NCBI RefSeq assembly: GCF_032335695.1
Contig: NZ_JACTOJ010000016.1
Location: 1-64,000, forward strand
Length of the DNA stretch: 64,000 nucleotides
Direction: 5' to 3'
DNA from: JACTOJ01 sp032335695
GTDB taxonomy: Bacteria > Bacillota > Clostridia > Clostridiales > Clostridiaceae
The translations under genes were made by a program, and so were the position numbers. The notes under the pieces are model-generated. The model saw only the letters and a list, made by a program, of their open reading frames with translations, was not told where the DNA came from and did not search any database. The number at the start of each line of letters is the position of its first letter. The stretch's first letter is position 1. Shown piece by piece: positions 6,975 through 15,880 of this stretch.

Positions 6975-8381
6975 ATGGAAAAGAAAAAAACCTATATAGA
7001 TGACATGGATAGAGGGATATATGATATCAAAAATAAAGATTCCTTTAGTTATAAAGTATCTAAAGGTCTTACTAGCGAAATAGTAAGAAAAATATCCGAG
7101 GAAAAAAATGAGCCTGCATGGATGACAGAATTTAGGCTGCAATCCTTAGAGGTATATAACAATACTGAATTGCCAACTTGGGGACCTTCCCTAGATGAAT
7201 TAGATATGGATAATATTGTTACTTATGTAAAACCAAAGACTGACATGAAAGGTAAATGGGAAGAGGTCCCTGAAGATATAAAGGAAACATTTGATAGATT
7301 AGGTATACCTAAAGCTGAAAGAGAAGCATTAGCAGGAGTAGGTGCTCAATACGATTCAGAAATTGTATATCACAGTATAAAGGAAGATTTGGTTAAACAA
7401 GGAGTAATATATACTGACATGGAAACTGCCGTGAGAGAATATGAGGATATGGTAAAGGAGCATTTTATGAAATTGGTTCCTCCAAGTGATCATAAATTTG
7501 TGGCTTTGCACGGTGCAGTTTGGTCAGGAGGATCTTTCGTATATGTACCGCCAGGCGTAAATGTGGATATACCTCTTCAATCATATTTCAGGCTTAATTC
7601 TCCAGGTGCTGGACAATTTGAACATACTCTTATAATAGTTGATAAGGGAGCCAGCCTTCATTTTATTGAAGGATGCTCTGCACCAAAGTACAATGTGACC
7701 AATTTACATGCTGGCTGTGTTGAATTGTACGTTGAAGAAGGGGCTAGGCTTAGATATTCAACAATAGAAAACTGGTCTAAAAATATGCTTAATTTAAATA
7801 CTAAGCGAGCAGTAGTTAAAAAGAATGGAATTATAGAATGGGTTTCTGGATCCTTTGGATCAAAAATTTCTATGTTGTATCCTATGAGTATCCTAAAAGA
7901 AGAAGGAGCTAGAGCTGAATTTACAGGAGTAACTTTTGCAGGTGCAGGTCAGATACTAGATACTGGCGCTAAAGTAGTTCATGCAGCCCCATATACCTCA
8001 TCCTCCATAAATTCTAAATCTATATCAAAGTCAGGTGGAGTTGCCATATATAGAGGGGGCTTAAAGGTTGCACCGAATGCTCATGATTGTAAATCGTCAG
8101 TATCCTGTGAATCTCTTATGTTGGATAATATTTCTAAATCTGATACTTTGCCGGCTATGGATATTTTGAACGATGAAGTGGATATCGGACATGAAGCTAA
8201 AATAGGAAGAATTAGTGATGAAGCTATATTTTATCTTATGACTAGAGGAATAAGTGAGGAAGAGGCTAAATCAATGATAGTTAGAGGATTTGTTGAACCT
8301 ATAGCCAAAGAACTTCCTTTGGAGTACGCGGTAGAAATGAATAATCTTATAAAACTAGAATTAGAAGGAAGTATTGGTTAG
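6975..8381 (+). CDS. sufB: SufB Fe-S cluster scaffold protein
   Basis: 468 residues, the usual SufB length. It has the beta-helix core with typical segments such as AVWSGGSFVYVPPGVNVD and the C-terminal region EAIFYLMTRGISEEEAKSMI shared with SufD. SufB is the scaffold on which the nascent cluster is built from sulfur supplied by SufS/SufU. It starts 15 nt after sufC behind GAGGGGTG. Its final codons overlap the SD of sufD, so expression is coupled. Confidence 0.97.
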   Translation: MEKKKTYIDDMDRGIYDIKNKDSFSYKVSKGLTSEIVRKISEEKNEPAWMTEFRLQSLEVYNNTELPTWGPSLDELDMDNIVTYVKPKTDMKGKWEEVPEDIKETFDRLGIPKAEREALAGVGAQYDSEIVYHSIKEDLVKQGVIYTDMETAVREYEDMVKEHFMKLVPPSDHKFVALHGAVWSGGSFVYVPPGVNVDIPLQSYFRLNSPGAGQFEHTLIIVDKGASLHFIEGCSAPKYNVTNLHAGCVELYVEEGARLRYSTIENWSKNMLNLNTKRAVVKKNGIIEWVSGSFGSKISMLYPMSILKEEGARAEFTGVTFAGAGQILDTGAKVVHAAPYTSSSINSKSISKSGGVAIYRGGLKVAPNAHDCKSSVSCESLMLDNISKSDTLPAMDILNDEVDIGHEAKIGRISDEAIFYLMTRGISEEEAKSMIVRGFVEPIAKELPLEYAVEMNNLIKLELEGSIG

Positions 8382-8391
8382 GAGGGATAAT

Positions 8392-9489
8392 ATGAGCGAA
8401 ATGCTTAAGAATATTAATAAAATACCTGTTCGAACTTGGAATTGGCTAGGAGTAAATGATTTTTCCATGTCTCATGATTATCCTAATGCCATAGAGTATA
8501 ATCAAGATGCATTAAAATCTAAAAATATTGAAAATGTAGAATCTTTCAAGATAGATAAAGGAAGTTATTTAGATTCTATATTTAATAGTGTAGATATAGG
8601 GGTAAGCAAAGAAACATATGATGATGTCCTGGATAATTTTAATACGGGATACTATGTTTTAGCTAAAGAAAATTCTAAAGTTAAAGAACCTATAATAATA
8701 GACTATTCTTTGGATTCCCAAAACAGTGTTTTGCTGGATAATAATGTTTTAATTGCAGAAAAAAATAGTGAGATGACTGTTGTTATTAGATATTCTTCAA
8801 CAGAAGGTAAATATTTTCACAATGGAGTTACTAGGCTGTACGCTAAAGAAGGAGCTCGAATTAATTTAATTAAAGTTCAGCTTTTGGGAGAAGAGAATAT
8901 TCATATTGATGCTGTAGGAGCAATCCAGGAACAGGGAGCTAATATTAACTATATATTTATAGAATTAGGAGCAAATAAGACAGTAACTTCTTGTAAAAAT
9001 TATTTGCAAGGGAGTAAGAGCGAAGCCAATATAGATACTATATATTTAGGTGATAAGGAAAGAAAAATAGATGTTAACTATGTGGTTCAGCATCTAGGAA
9101 AGGCCACCATGAGCAATATAAAAGTTAATGGAGTGCTCATGGATAAGGCTAATAAAATATTCAGAGGAACATTGGACTTTAAAAAAGGAGCTTCTGCTTC
9201 TAAAGGCAGCGAAGAAGAAAGCACTATACTTTTAAGCAGTAATGTTAGAAATAGATCTATACCTTTACTACTCTGCAGTGAAGATGATGTGCAGGGTCAG
9301 CATGCGGCAAGTACAGGTAGAATAGATGATGCTAAGTTATTTTATTTGATGAGCAGGGGATTTAGTGAAAAGGAAGCTAAAAAAATTATAATAGAAGCAG
9401 CTTTCAATCCTATAACGCAAAAGATTCCTCTAGAAGATCTAAGAGAAGAAATTTCAGAATTTATCAGGGGGCGAATAAGTAATGCCTAA
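8392..9489 (+). CDS. sufD: SufD scaffold partner
   Basis: 365 residues, paralogous to SufB (the C-terminal KLFYLMSRGFSEKEAKKII mirrors SufB). It completes the SufBC2D complex. The ATG at 8392 is preferred over an in-frame TTG at 8374 because GGAGGG lies just before it and the TTG falls inside sufB. Central sequence is more diverged than in SufB, as is normal. It overlaps sufS by 8 nt. Confidence 0.95.
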   Translation: MSEMLKNINKIPVRTWNWLGVNDFSMSHDYPNAIEYNQDALKSKNIENVESFKIDKGSYLDSIFNSVDIGVSKETYDDVLDNFNTGYYVLAKENSKVKEPIIIDYSLDSQNSVLLDNNVLIAEKNSEMTVVIRYSSTEGKYFHNGVTRLYAKEGARINLIKVQLLGEENIHIDAVGAIQEQGANINYIFIELGANKTVTSCKNYLQGSKSEANIDTIYLGDKERKIDVNYVVQHLGKATMSNIKVNGVLMDKANKIFRGTLDFKKGASASKGSEEESTILLSSNVRNRSIPLLLCSEDDVQGQHAASTGRIDDAKLFYLMSRGFSEKEAKKIIIEAAFNPITQKIPLEDLREEISEFIRGRISNA

Positions 9490-10708
9490 TAATTATTTAA
9501 TAGATTTTCCAATTTTAAATCAGACTATAGAAGGGAAAAAAATAGTTTATTTAGACAATGCTGCAACAACTCAAAAGCCATTGTCAGTAACAAAGGCTGT
9601 AGATGAATATTATAATCAATTTAACGCTAATCCTCACAGAGGAGCTTATTATTTGAGCATTAAAGCCACAGAAATATATGAAGAAGCCAGAAAAAAGGTA
9701 GCCAGCTTTATAGGAGTAAAGGATGAAAGAGAAATAATTTTTACTAAAAATGCCACTGAATCTTTTAATTTATTAGCGTATAGCTATGGAATGAACTTTG
9801 TAGAAGAGGGAGATGAAATAGTTATATCTATTGCAGAGCATCATAGTAATTTGGTTCCTTGGCAAATGGTGTCCAGAGCTAAAAAGGCAAATTTAAAATA
9901 TATGTATCTAAATGATTCAGGGGTAATAGATGAAGACGAAATAAAAAATAAAATTACCTCTAAAACTAAAATAGTTTCAGTTACCCATGTTTCGAATGTT
10001 CTTGGAACTATCAATCCTATAGAGAATATTATAGAAAGAGCACATGAGGTTGGTGCTATAGTTATAATTGATGGATCTCAGAGTGTACCTAACATGAAGG
10101 TAGATGTAAAAGCATTAGATGCTGATTTTCTTGTTTTTTCAGGTCACAAGATGCTATCTCCCATGGGGATAGGTGTTTTGTACGGAAAAAAGGAGATTCT
10201 TGAAAAGATGCCACCATTTATGATGGGGGGAGACATGATAGAATATGTTTGGGAGCAAGAGGCTACTTTTGCAGAACTTCCTCAAAAATTTGAAGGAGGC
10301 ACACAGAATGTCGGCGGTGCAGTAGGGTTAATGGAAGCTATAAAGTATATAGAAAAAATAGGAATTGATAATATAACTTTGACTGAAAAAGGATTAGCTA
10401 ATTATGCACTAATGAAAATGCAAGAAGTTCCATATATAGAAATTTACGGCACTAAAGATTCTAATAAGAGGGCTGGAGTAATATCTTTTAATATTAAGGA
10501 TGTGCATCCGCATGATGTATCATCTATATTGGATGCAGATGGGATATCAATAAGAGCGGGGCATCATTGCGCTCATCCATTGATGAGGTATCTAAGAGTG
10601 AATGCTACTTGTAGAGCTAGCTTTTATTTTTACAATACTGTGGAAGATATAGATGTTTTTGTGAATAGCTTAAAAAAGGTTAGGAAGTGGTTAGGATATG
10701 GATCTTAG
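9482..10708 (+). CDS. sufS: SufS cysteine desulfurase (type II)
   Basis: A 408-residue PLP enzyme that removes sulfur from cysteine as an enzyme-bound persulfide. The PLP lysine is K223 in FSGHKMLSPMG and the catalytic cysteine is C363 in RAGHHCAHPLMRYL, the short-loop type II arrangement. In Firmicutes this type passes sulfur to SufU rather than SufE, matching the next gene. It overlaps sufD by 8 nt and sufU by 11 nt. Confidence 0.97.
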   Translation: MPNNYLIDFPILNQTIEGKKIVYLDNAATTQKPLSVTKAVDEYYNQFNANPHRGAYYLSIKATEIYEEARKKVASFIGVKDEREIIFTKNATESFNLLAYSYGMNFVEEGDEIVISIAEHHSNLVPWQMVSRAKKANLKYMYLNDSGVIDEDEIKNKITSKTKIVSVTHVSNVLGTINPIENIIERAHEVGAIVIIDGSQSVPNMKVDVKALDADFLVFSGHKMLSPMGIGVLYGKKEILEKMPPFMMGGDMIEYVWEQEATFAELPQKFEGGTQNVGGAVGLMEAIKYIEKIGIDNITLTEKGLANYALMKMQEVPYIEIYGTKDSNKRAGVISFNIKDVHPHDVSSILDADGISIRAGHHCAHPLMRYLRVNATCRASFYFYNTVEDIDVFVNSLKKVRKWLGYGS

Positions 10709-11126
10709 TTCTATATATACAGAACTCATAGCTGAGCATAACTCTTCGACTAGAAACAAACGAAAAATTGATAATCCTGACATGGTTATGAAGGGAAAAA
10801 ATCCTAGCTGCGGAGACGAAATAGAACTTCAGCTAAAAATTAAAGATGATTTAATAGAAGATGCAGCTTTTACTGGAATAGGTTGTGCAATTTCTCAAGC
10901 TTCTGCTTCTATGATGATTGATTTGATTAAGGGAAAAACTGTTGAAGAAGCGGAAGAACTTATTCATATATTTTTAGGAATGATAAAACGAGAGATAGTT
11001 GATGATGAAAAGTTAGAAGTATTAGATGAAGCTATTGCCATGAAGAATATTTCCAATATGCCTGCTAGAGTAAAATGTGCTGTTCTATCTTGGCATACTT
11101 TAGAAGATGCAATAAAAAATAAATAA
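10698..11126 (+). CDS. sufU: SufU zinc-dependent sulfurtransferase
   Basis: 142 residues, IscU fold. The zinc ligand set is complete: Cys38 and Asp40 (SCGDE), Cys63 (GIGCAIS) and Cys127 (RVKCAVLSW). The insertion of roughly 20 residues before the last Cys separates SufU from true IscU. It swaps a zinc ligand with SufS, accepts the persulfide and passes sulfur to SufBCD. Last gene of the operon, ended by a strong terminator. Confidence 0.95.
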   Translation: MDLSSIYTELIAEHNSSTRNKRKIDNPDMVMKGKNPSCGDEIELQLKIKDDLIEDAAFTGIGCAISQASASMMIDLIKGKTVEEAEELIHIFLGMIKREIVDDEKLEVLDEAIAMKNISNMPARVKCAVLSWHTLEDAIKNK

Positions 11127-11138
11127 TAAACATTTTGC

Positions 11139-11184
11139 AAAGTTTTAAATGAGTGAATTACACACTTATTTAAAACTTTTTTTA
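11139..11184 (+). terminator. Terminator of suf operon
   Basis: AAAGTTTTAAATGAGTG (11139-11155) pairs over 17 bp, with one wobble, with 11163-11179, followed by TTTTTATT. Confidence 0.9.
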
Positions 11185-11250
11185 TTATGTAATAGTTATA
11201 TTGAAAGCAACTAAATAGTAATGATTTATTAAAAAATAATCTATATTAAT

Positions 11251-11291
11251 TGATAATGATTATTGATTAATTCAAATAATAGAGTTATACT
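11251..11291 (+). promoter_or_regulatory. kor promoter with overlapping Fur/PerR-like box
   Basis: TTGATT (11263-11268), 17-nt spacer and TATACT (11286-11291) form the promoter. TGATAATGATTATTG (from 11251) matches 13 of 15 positions of the 7-1-7 Fur consensus and overlaps the -35 box, a position suited to repression. Fur or PerR control of an Fe-S enzyme operon is plausible but inferred; a fur-family gene lies at 55042. Confidence 0.5.
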
Positions 11292-11354
11292 ATAACTGTA
11301 GATAGAAAATAAAAATTTAGATAAATATTTTTATAAGATTAGGAGGCAACTATT

Positions 11355-13034
11355 ATGAAGTATAACATTCTTATAGGTGGTCAAGCCGGACAAGGCATGG
11401 ATACTATAAGTGATTTCGTAGAAAAGGTATTAAAAAATAAAGGATTTTATGTGTTTTCCAATAAAGATTACATGTCCAGAGTTAGAGGGGGAAATAACTT
11501 CACTCAAATAAGATTCGGAGATGAACCTATATATTCTCACAATGAAACTTTGAATTTAATCGTAGCTTTAGACAAAAATACAGTAGAATTTCATAAGGAA
11601 AGGCTTATTGAAAAGGGAAAGATATTTGTTGACAATAATATAGAAGTTGAAGACAAAAGAGCAATTCATCTGCCTTTCAGCGGTATAGCGAAGGAGCTTG
11701 GATTACCTAGAGCAGCAGGAATGATAGCTGGAGCTGCAATATTAAAATATTTTGGTATTTCAATAAATGGATTTGAAAACTTTCTTTCTAAAAAATTCAA
11801 TGATAAAGTAAGAGAAATAAATATACAAGCTGTTAACAGAGGATATGAGCTTGTAGGCACAGAAAAAGAATTAAACGAAGTAACTTCAAAAGATACACTT
11901 CTTATTGATGGAAATTCAGCTATTGCTTTAGGAGCTTTAACTGCAGGAGTTGATTTCTATTCTGCATATCCAATGACTCCTGCCACAAGCATAATGACTT
12001 ATTTATCCAAAAAACAAGTAGAAGCAGGCATAGTAGTAGAGCAAGTTGAAGATGAAATAGCCGCTATAAACATGGCTATAGGAGCTTCTTATGCCGGAGC
12101 AAGAGCTATGACAGGATCCTCTGGTGGAGGATTTTCGCTTATGGTGGAAGCTCTTGGATTAGCCGGTATAACTGAAACACCTTTAGTAGTTGTGGATTCT
12201 CAAAGACCTGGCCCAGCTACCGGACTTCCAACAAGAACAGAGCAAAGCGATTTAAGTTTTCTGGTAACTGCATCTCATGGTGAATTTCCAAGAATAGTTC
12301 TTTCTGTTAGAAATGCTGAAGATGCTTTTTATCAAAGCTTCAGAGCGATTAATTTAGCAGATAAATATCAGACTGTAGTACTTATACTAACAGATCAATA
12401 CATTGCTGATTCAAAAGTTACTGTCCCAAGATATAATACAAAGAATTTGAAGATTGAAAGATATGTTAGTGACGGAAGCTTTTTGCACAATGGAGAAGAA
12501 TATAAGAGATATAAAATTACAGAAAATGGCATTTCGCCTAGACTTATACCTGGAATTAAGGAAAATCAAACAGTGCTAGTAGATAGTGATGAGCACACCG
12601 AATTTTCTCATATTACAGAAAGTGCAGAAGATAGAATACTTCAGATGGAAAAGAGAATGAAAAAACTAGAACTTGCAAAGCAGGATATTCAGGAAGCAGA
12701 GGCTTTTGGAGCTGAAAATCCAGAATATTTAATTGTAGGCTGGGGATCCACCTATGGAGCTATTAAGGAAGCAGTAGAAAATTTAAATAAAGAAGGAATA
12801 AGTGTTTCAGCACTTTCCTTTGGAGATATTTATCCTCTTCCAGAAAAGCTTCTTAGAGAAAAAGCTTCTATTGCTAAGAAAGTAATAAATGTAGAACAAA
12901 ATTATACTGGACAACTTGGTAAGCTTATAACCCAGGAAACTGGAATATTGATGAATAACAGTATTTTAAAATATGATGGTAGACAAATTACTGCTACTGA
13001 AATTGTAAATAGATTTAAAAATGAGGTGATGTAA
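11355..13034 (+). CDS. korA: 2-oxoacid:ferredoxin oxidoreductase, fused gamma-alpha subunit
   Basis: 559 residues. The N-terminal 180 or so form the gamma domain (GGQAGQGMDTISDF and MSRVRGGNNF). The rest is the alpha (pyrimidine-binding) domain beginning near DGNSAIALGALTAG with YPMTPATSI. With KorB it decarboxylates a 2-oxoacid to an acyl-CoA and reduces ferredoxin, or works in reverse to fix CO2. No separate ferredoxin subunit is present, as in the two-subunit KorAB type. 2-Oxoglutarate is the likely but unproven substrate; a branched-chain or aryl 2-oxoacid is possible. An AGGAGG SD precedes the ATG; korB follows after one base. Confidence 0.9.
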   Translation: MKYNILIGGQAGQGMDTISDFVEKVLKNKGFYVFSNKDYMSRVRGGNNFTQIRFGDEPIYSHNETLNLIVALDKNTVEFHKERLIEKGKIFVDNNIEVEDKRAIHLPFSGIAKELGLPRAAGMIAGAAILKYFGISINGFENFLSKKFNDKVREINIQAVNRGYELVGTEKELNEVTSKDTLLIDGNSAIALGALTAGVDFYSAYPMTPATSIMTYLSKKQVEAGIVVEQVEDEIAAINMAIGASYAGARAMTGSSGGGFSLMVEALGLAGITETPLVVVDSQRPGPATGLPTRTEQSDLSFLVTASHGEFPRIVLSVRNAEDAFYQSFRAINLADKYQTVVLILTDQYIADSKVTVPRYNTKNLKIERYVSDGSFLHNGEEYKRYKITENGISPRLIPGIKENQTVLVDSDEHTEFSHITESAEDRILQMEKRMKKLELAKQDIQEAEAFGAENPEYLIVGWGSTYGAIKEAVENLNKEGISVSALSFGDIYPLPEKLLREKASIAKKVINVEQNYTGQLGKLITQETGILMNNSILKYDGRQITATEIVNRFKNEVM

Positions 13035-13035
13035 G

Positions 13036-13902
13036 ATGTTGGATTTGAAGTTATATGATACAGCGGACGAAAATGCATGGTGCCCAGGATGCGGTAATTT
13101 TTCTATACTAGCAGCTATTAAACAGGCAGCAGCAGAACTTGAAATAAACCCTGAACAGCTTATGGTAGTTTCAGGAATAGGACAAGCAGCAAAAACTCCA
13201 CACTATATAAGAGCAAATGGTTTTAATGGACTTCATGGTAGAGCACTTCCTCCAGCGCAAGGCATTAAGATGGTTAATAAAAATCTTAAAGTTATCATAA
13301 CCAGTGGAGATGGAGATGCTTATGGCGAAGGAGGAAATCATTTTATCCATACTATAAGAAGGAACATGGATATAACTCAAATAGTTCATGATAATCAGAT
13401 ATATGGACTTACAAAAGGGCAAGGATCTCCCACTACTGCTTTTGGCCAAAAAACATCTATGCAATTTGATGGACTTATACAACAACCTCTAAACCCACTA
13501 GCATTAGCTATAGCTGCAGGAGCAACCTTTGTAGCAAGGGCTTTCAGCGGTGATAAAGATTTCCTAGTAAAGATATTAGAAGAGGCCATAGAGCATAAAG
13601 GATACGCATTAGTAGATATAATGCAGCCTTGCGTTACCTTTAATAAAGTAAACACTTTTAAATGGTACAAGGATAGATTATACAAGCTAGATGAAAATTA
13701 TGATCCATCAGATAAAACTGCAGCTTTTGAAAAAGCATTGCAATTTGGGGATGAGGGAATACCAGAAGGTATAATATATAGAGAAATAGGGAAACCTGCC
13801 TTTGAAGAACTTCATCCTGTATTATCAAAAACAGAAACTTTACTCCAAAGAAAATGGGATGTGAAGGATGCAGAAAAGTTTATAGACGAATTTGACTATT
13901 AA
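13036..13902 (+). CDS. korB: 2-oxoacid:ferredoxin oxidoreductase, beta subunit
   Basis: A 288-residue TPP-binding subunit. WCPGCGN supplies Cys16 and Cys19, GDGD (91-94) binds Mg-TPP, and VHDNQIYGLTKGQ and MQPC (Cys199) are conserved. The beta subunit normally holds one [4Fe-4S] cluster with four cysteines. Here the position usually read as GIGCS is GIGQA (Gln50), leaving only three of the classical four ligands, although related sequences with this spelling exist. It is translationally coupled to korA (stop TAA, one base, then ATG). Confidence 0.92.
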   Translation: MLDLKLYDTADENAWCPGCGNFSILAAIKQAAAELEINPEQLMVVSGIGQAAKTPHYIRANGFNGLHGRALPPAQGIKMVNKNLKVIITSGDGDAYGEGGNHFIHTIRRNMDITQIVHDNQIYGLTKGQGSPTTAFGQKTSMQFDGLIQQPLNPLALAIAAGATFVARAFSGDKDFLVKILEEAIEHKGYALVDIMQPCVTFNKVNTFKWYKDRLYKLDENYDPSDKTAAFEKALQFGDEGIPEGIIYREIGKPAFEELHPVLSKTETLLQRKWDVKDAEKFIDEFDY

Positions 13903-13933
13903 TACCTATCATTAAAATGATAAATTTATTATT

Positions 13934-13976
13934 TAGAAACCTATTGTAAGATATTGCAGTGGGTTTCTATTAATTT
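13934..13976 (+). terminator. Weak terminator after korB
   Basis: TAGAAACC (13934-13941) pairs with GGTTTCTA (13962-13969) around a 20-nt loop, then TTAATTT. A small ATCATT/AATGAT hairpin sits just before it. The U-tract is poor, so read-through is possible. Confidence 0.45.
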
Positions 13977-14003
13977 GTACAATTTTTTACTAAGGTGTAT
14001 AAT
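13975..14003 (+). promoter_or_regulatory. Promoter of MFS gene
   Basis: TTGTAC (13975-13980), exactly 17 nt, then TATAAT (13998-14003), 32 nt before the GTG start. Confidence 0.65.
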
Positions 14004-14035
14004 GAAATTTATTGCATATAAAAGGAGGGAAGTAA

Positions 14036-15265
14036 GTGAAATCATTAAAAGGAATAATTAATAAAAATTTTCATGCACTTACACATAGCAATTTTAAATA
14101 TTATTGGTTAGGTCAATGCGTTTCTCTTATGGGAACTTGGATGCAAAGTATCGGGCAATCATGGCTTGTTCTTCAGCTTACCAATTCTTCATTCCTTTTA
14201 GGAATTGTCTCAGCTATGCAATTTTTGCCCTTTATGTTTCTATCTCCCTTTGCGGGAGTTATAATTGATAAATTTTCTAAGAAAAAAATTATAATTATAA
14301 CCCAAGTTACTTCTATGCTTTTAGCTCTTATTTTATCGCTTTTGGTTTTTACAGGTACAGTTAAGTATTGGGAAGTTCTAATATTAGCGCTCATTCTTGG
14401 AATTGTAAACACGTTAGATAATCCAGCTAGGCAATCTTTCATAGTGGAATTGGTAGGAAAAAAGGATTTAATGAATGCTATATCGCTAAATTCAGCTACT
14501 TTCAATTTGGCAAGGATTATAGGACCTGCATTTGGGGCTATGCTTATATCATATTTAGGAATATCTTGGTGTTTTATGCTAAATGGATTAAGCTTTATAG
14601 CCGTATTAATTGGGTTAATAAGAATAGATGTACCATATAAAAAAGAAGTAAAAACAGAAAAGACTAATATGCTGGGAGAAATAAAAGATGGTTTTTCCTA
14701 TGTAAGAAGTGAAAGTTCTATAATAGAAGTCTTAATCTTTATTTTTATTATGGGAATATTTGCATATAATTTTAATGTTTTAATTCCAGTATATACTGTA
14801 CATATATTAAAAATGGATGCTCAAAGTTATGGGTTTTTATTGTCTGCCCTTGGAGCAGGATCTTTAGCTGGAGCAATGTTAACTTCTTTTAAAAGCAAAA
14901 AAGGACCTAATATGAATATAATAAGAACAAGTCCTATCATAGTGGGAGCACTTCTTACAATCTTAGGTATAAGCAGGAATTATTACGCTCTCATTTGCTT
15001 ACTTTTTGTTACAGGCATATTTAATATTTTCTTTTCCACTACGGCTAACACATCTCTTCAGCATAAAACAAAAGATGAGTATAGAGGCAGAGTAATGAGC
15101 ATATATTCTCTTGTATTTATAGGGAGCTCTCCAATTGGAAGCTTTTTATCTGGATTGTTCTCGGATAAACTAGGTGCTGATATAGCCTTTGCTATAAATG
15201 GAACACTGTTAGCATTGATAATAATTATGATTAGAATAAAATTTTATATTATGAATAAAAAATAA
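14036..15265 (+). CDS. MFS efflux transporter (DHA3/MFS_3 type)
   Basis: 409 residues with about twelve hydrophobic segments. The N-terminal YWLGQCVSLMGTWMQSIGQ and the FAGVIIDKFSKKKII motif A between TM2 and TM3 are typical of the EntS/DHA3 drug or siderophore exporter group. Substrate cannot be told from sequence. The start is GTG at 14036 with AAGGAGGG 6 nt before it. The gene has its own promoter and terminator. Confidence 0.85.
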   Translation: MKSLKGIINKNFHALTHSNFKYYWLGQCVSLMGTWMQSIGQSWLVLQLTNSSFLLGIVSAMQFLPFMFLSPFAGVIIDKFSKKKIIIITQVTSMLLALILSLLVFTGTVKYWEVLILALILGIVNTLDNPARQSFIVELVGKKDLMNAISLNSATFNLARIIGPAFGAMLISYLGISWCFMLNGLSFIAVLIGLIRIDVPYKKEVKTEKTNMLGEIKDGFSYVRSESSIIEVLIFIFIMGIFAYNFNVLIPVYTVHILKMDAQSYGFLLSALGAGSLAGAMLTSFKSKKGPNMNIIRTSPIIVGALLTILGISRNYYALICLLFVTGIFNIFFSTTANTSLQHKTKDEYRGRVMSIYSLVFIGSSPIGSFLSGLFSDKLGADIAFAINGTLLALIIIMIRIKFYIMNKK

Positions 15266-15285
15266 ATATGATTTTTACTCTCACT

Positions 15286-15338
15286 CTGTTTTAAATAAGA
15301 AAGTTTTTATCGCTTATTTGAAACAGAATTTTATTTTT
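15286..15338 (+). terminator. Terminator after MFS gene
   Basis: CTGTTTTAAATAAG (15286-15299) pairs with CTTATTTGAAACAG (15313-15326) with one wobble, followed by AATTTTATTTTT. Confidence 0.85.
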
Positions 15339-15398
15339 AGTAACATTTTTACTATAAATGAATAATCTATTATTGTACTCGTATTAAGGAGTGATTAA

Positions 15399-15842
15399 AT
15401 GGCATATTCAAATAGAGAATTATTGGCAAGAATTATAAAATGTGAGGCAGGTGGTGAGGGTGAAAATGGCATGAAGGCCGTAGCTACAGTGGTAATGAAT
15501 AGAGTAAGGGTTTCCTATGGAGAATATCGAAGAATATGTCAAGGAGATCTAAGAAAGGTCATTTATCAAAAGGGTCAATTCGATTGTACCAGATCAGTGC
15601 TTGGAGGTGTTGCTAATCCTCAGACAATTTGGGCAAGTAACCCAGAAAACATTCACTATAAAATAGCTGATTGGGCAATAGCAGGAAACAGGTTATTTAC
15701 TGCAGGAGCTTCTTTGTGGTATTTTAATCCTTTTGCACCAGCTTGTCCTTATACCTTTCCATACAATGGTACGGGGTCTTTTCAAGTAAGAGTTGTGAGG
15801 CATTGTTTTTATAATCCGACTGAATTGTATGCTCAAACTTAG
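15399..15842 (+). CDS. cwlJ: Spore cortex-lytic hydrolase CwlJ
   Basis: 147 residues, a bare Hydrolase_2 (SleB-type) domain without signal peptide or peptidoglycan-binding repeats, which is the CwlJ layout (about 142 residues in B. subtilis). RIIKCEAGGEG carries the catalytic Glu (residue 16), followed by AVATVVMNRV and the QFDCTR segment. CwlJ degrades spore cortex during germination and sits in the coat-cortex interface. The following gerQ supports this: in Bacillus GerQ is needed to place CwlJ in the coat. Expression is expected in the mother cell, but I could not identify a convincing sporulation-sigma promoter. Confidence 0.88.
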   Translation: MAYSNRELLARIIKCEAGGEGENGMKAVATVVMNRVRVSYGEYRRICQGDLRKVIYQKGQFDCTRSVLGGVANPQTIWASNPENIHYKIADWAIAGNRLFTAGASLWYFNPFAPACPYTFPYNGTGSFQVRVVRHCFYNPTELYAQT

Positions 15843-15880
15843 AATGTGCTATTATATTAATATTTAGCTAGGAGGAATAT

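Noticed and set aside
15340..15398. SigG- or SigE-type sporulation promoter before cwlJ (TGAATA with CGTATTA)
   Set aside because: The spacing of about 15 nt and the -10 spelling do not fit either consensus well.
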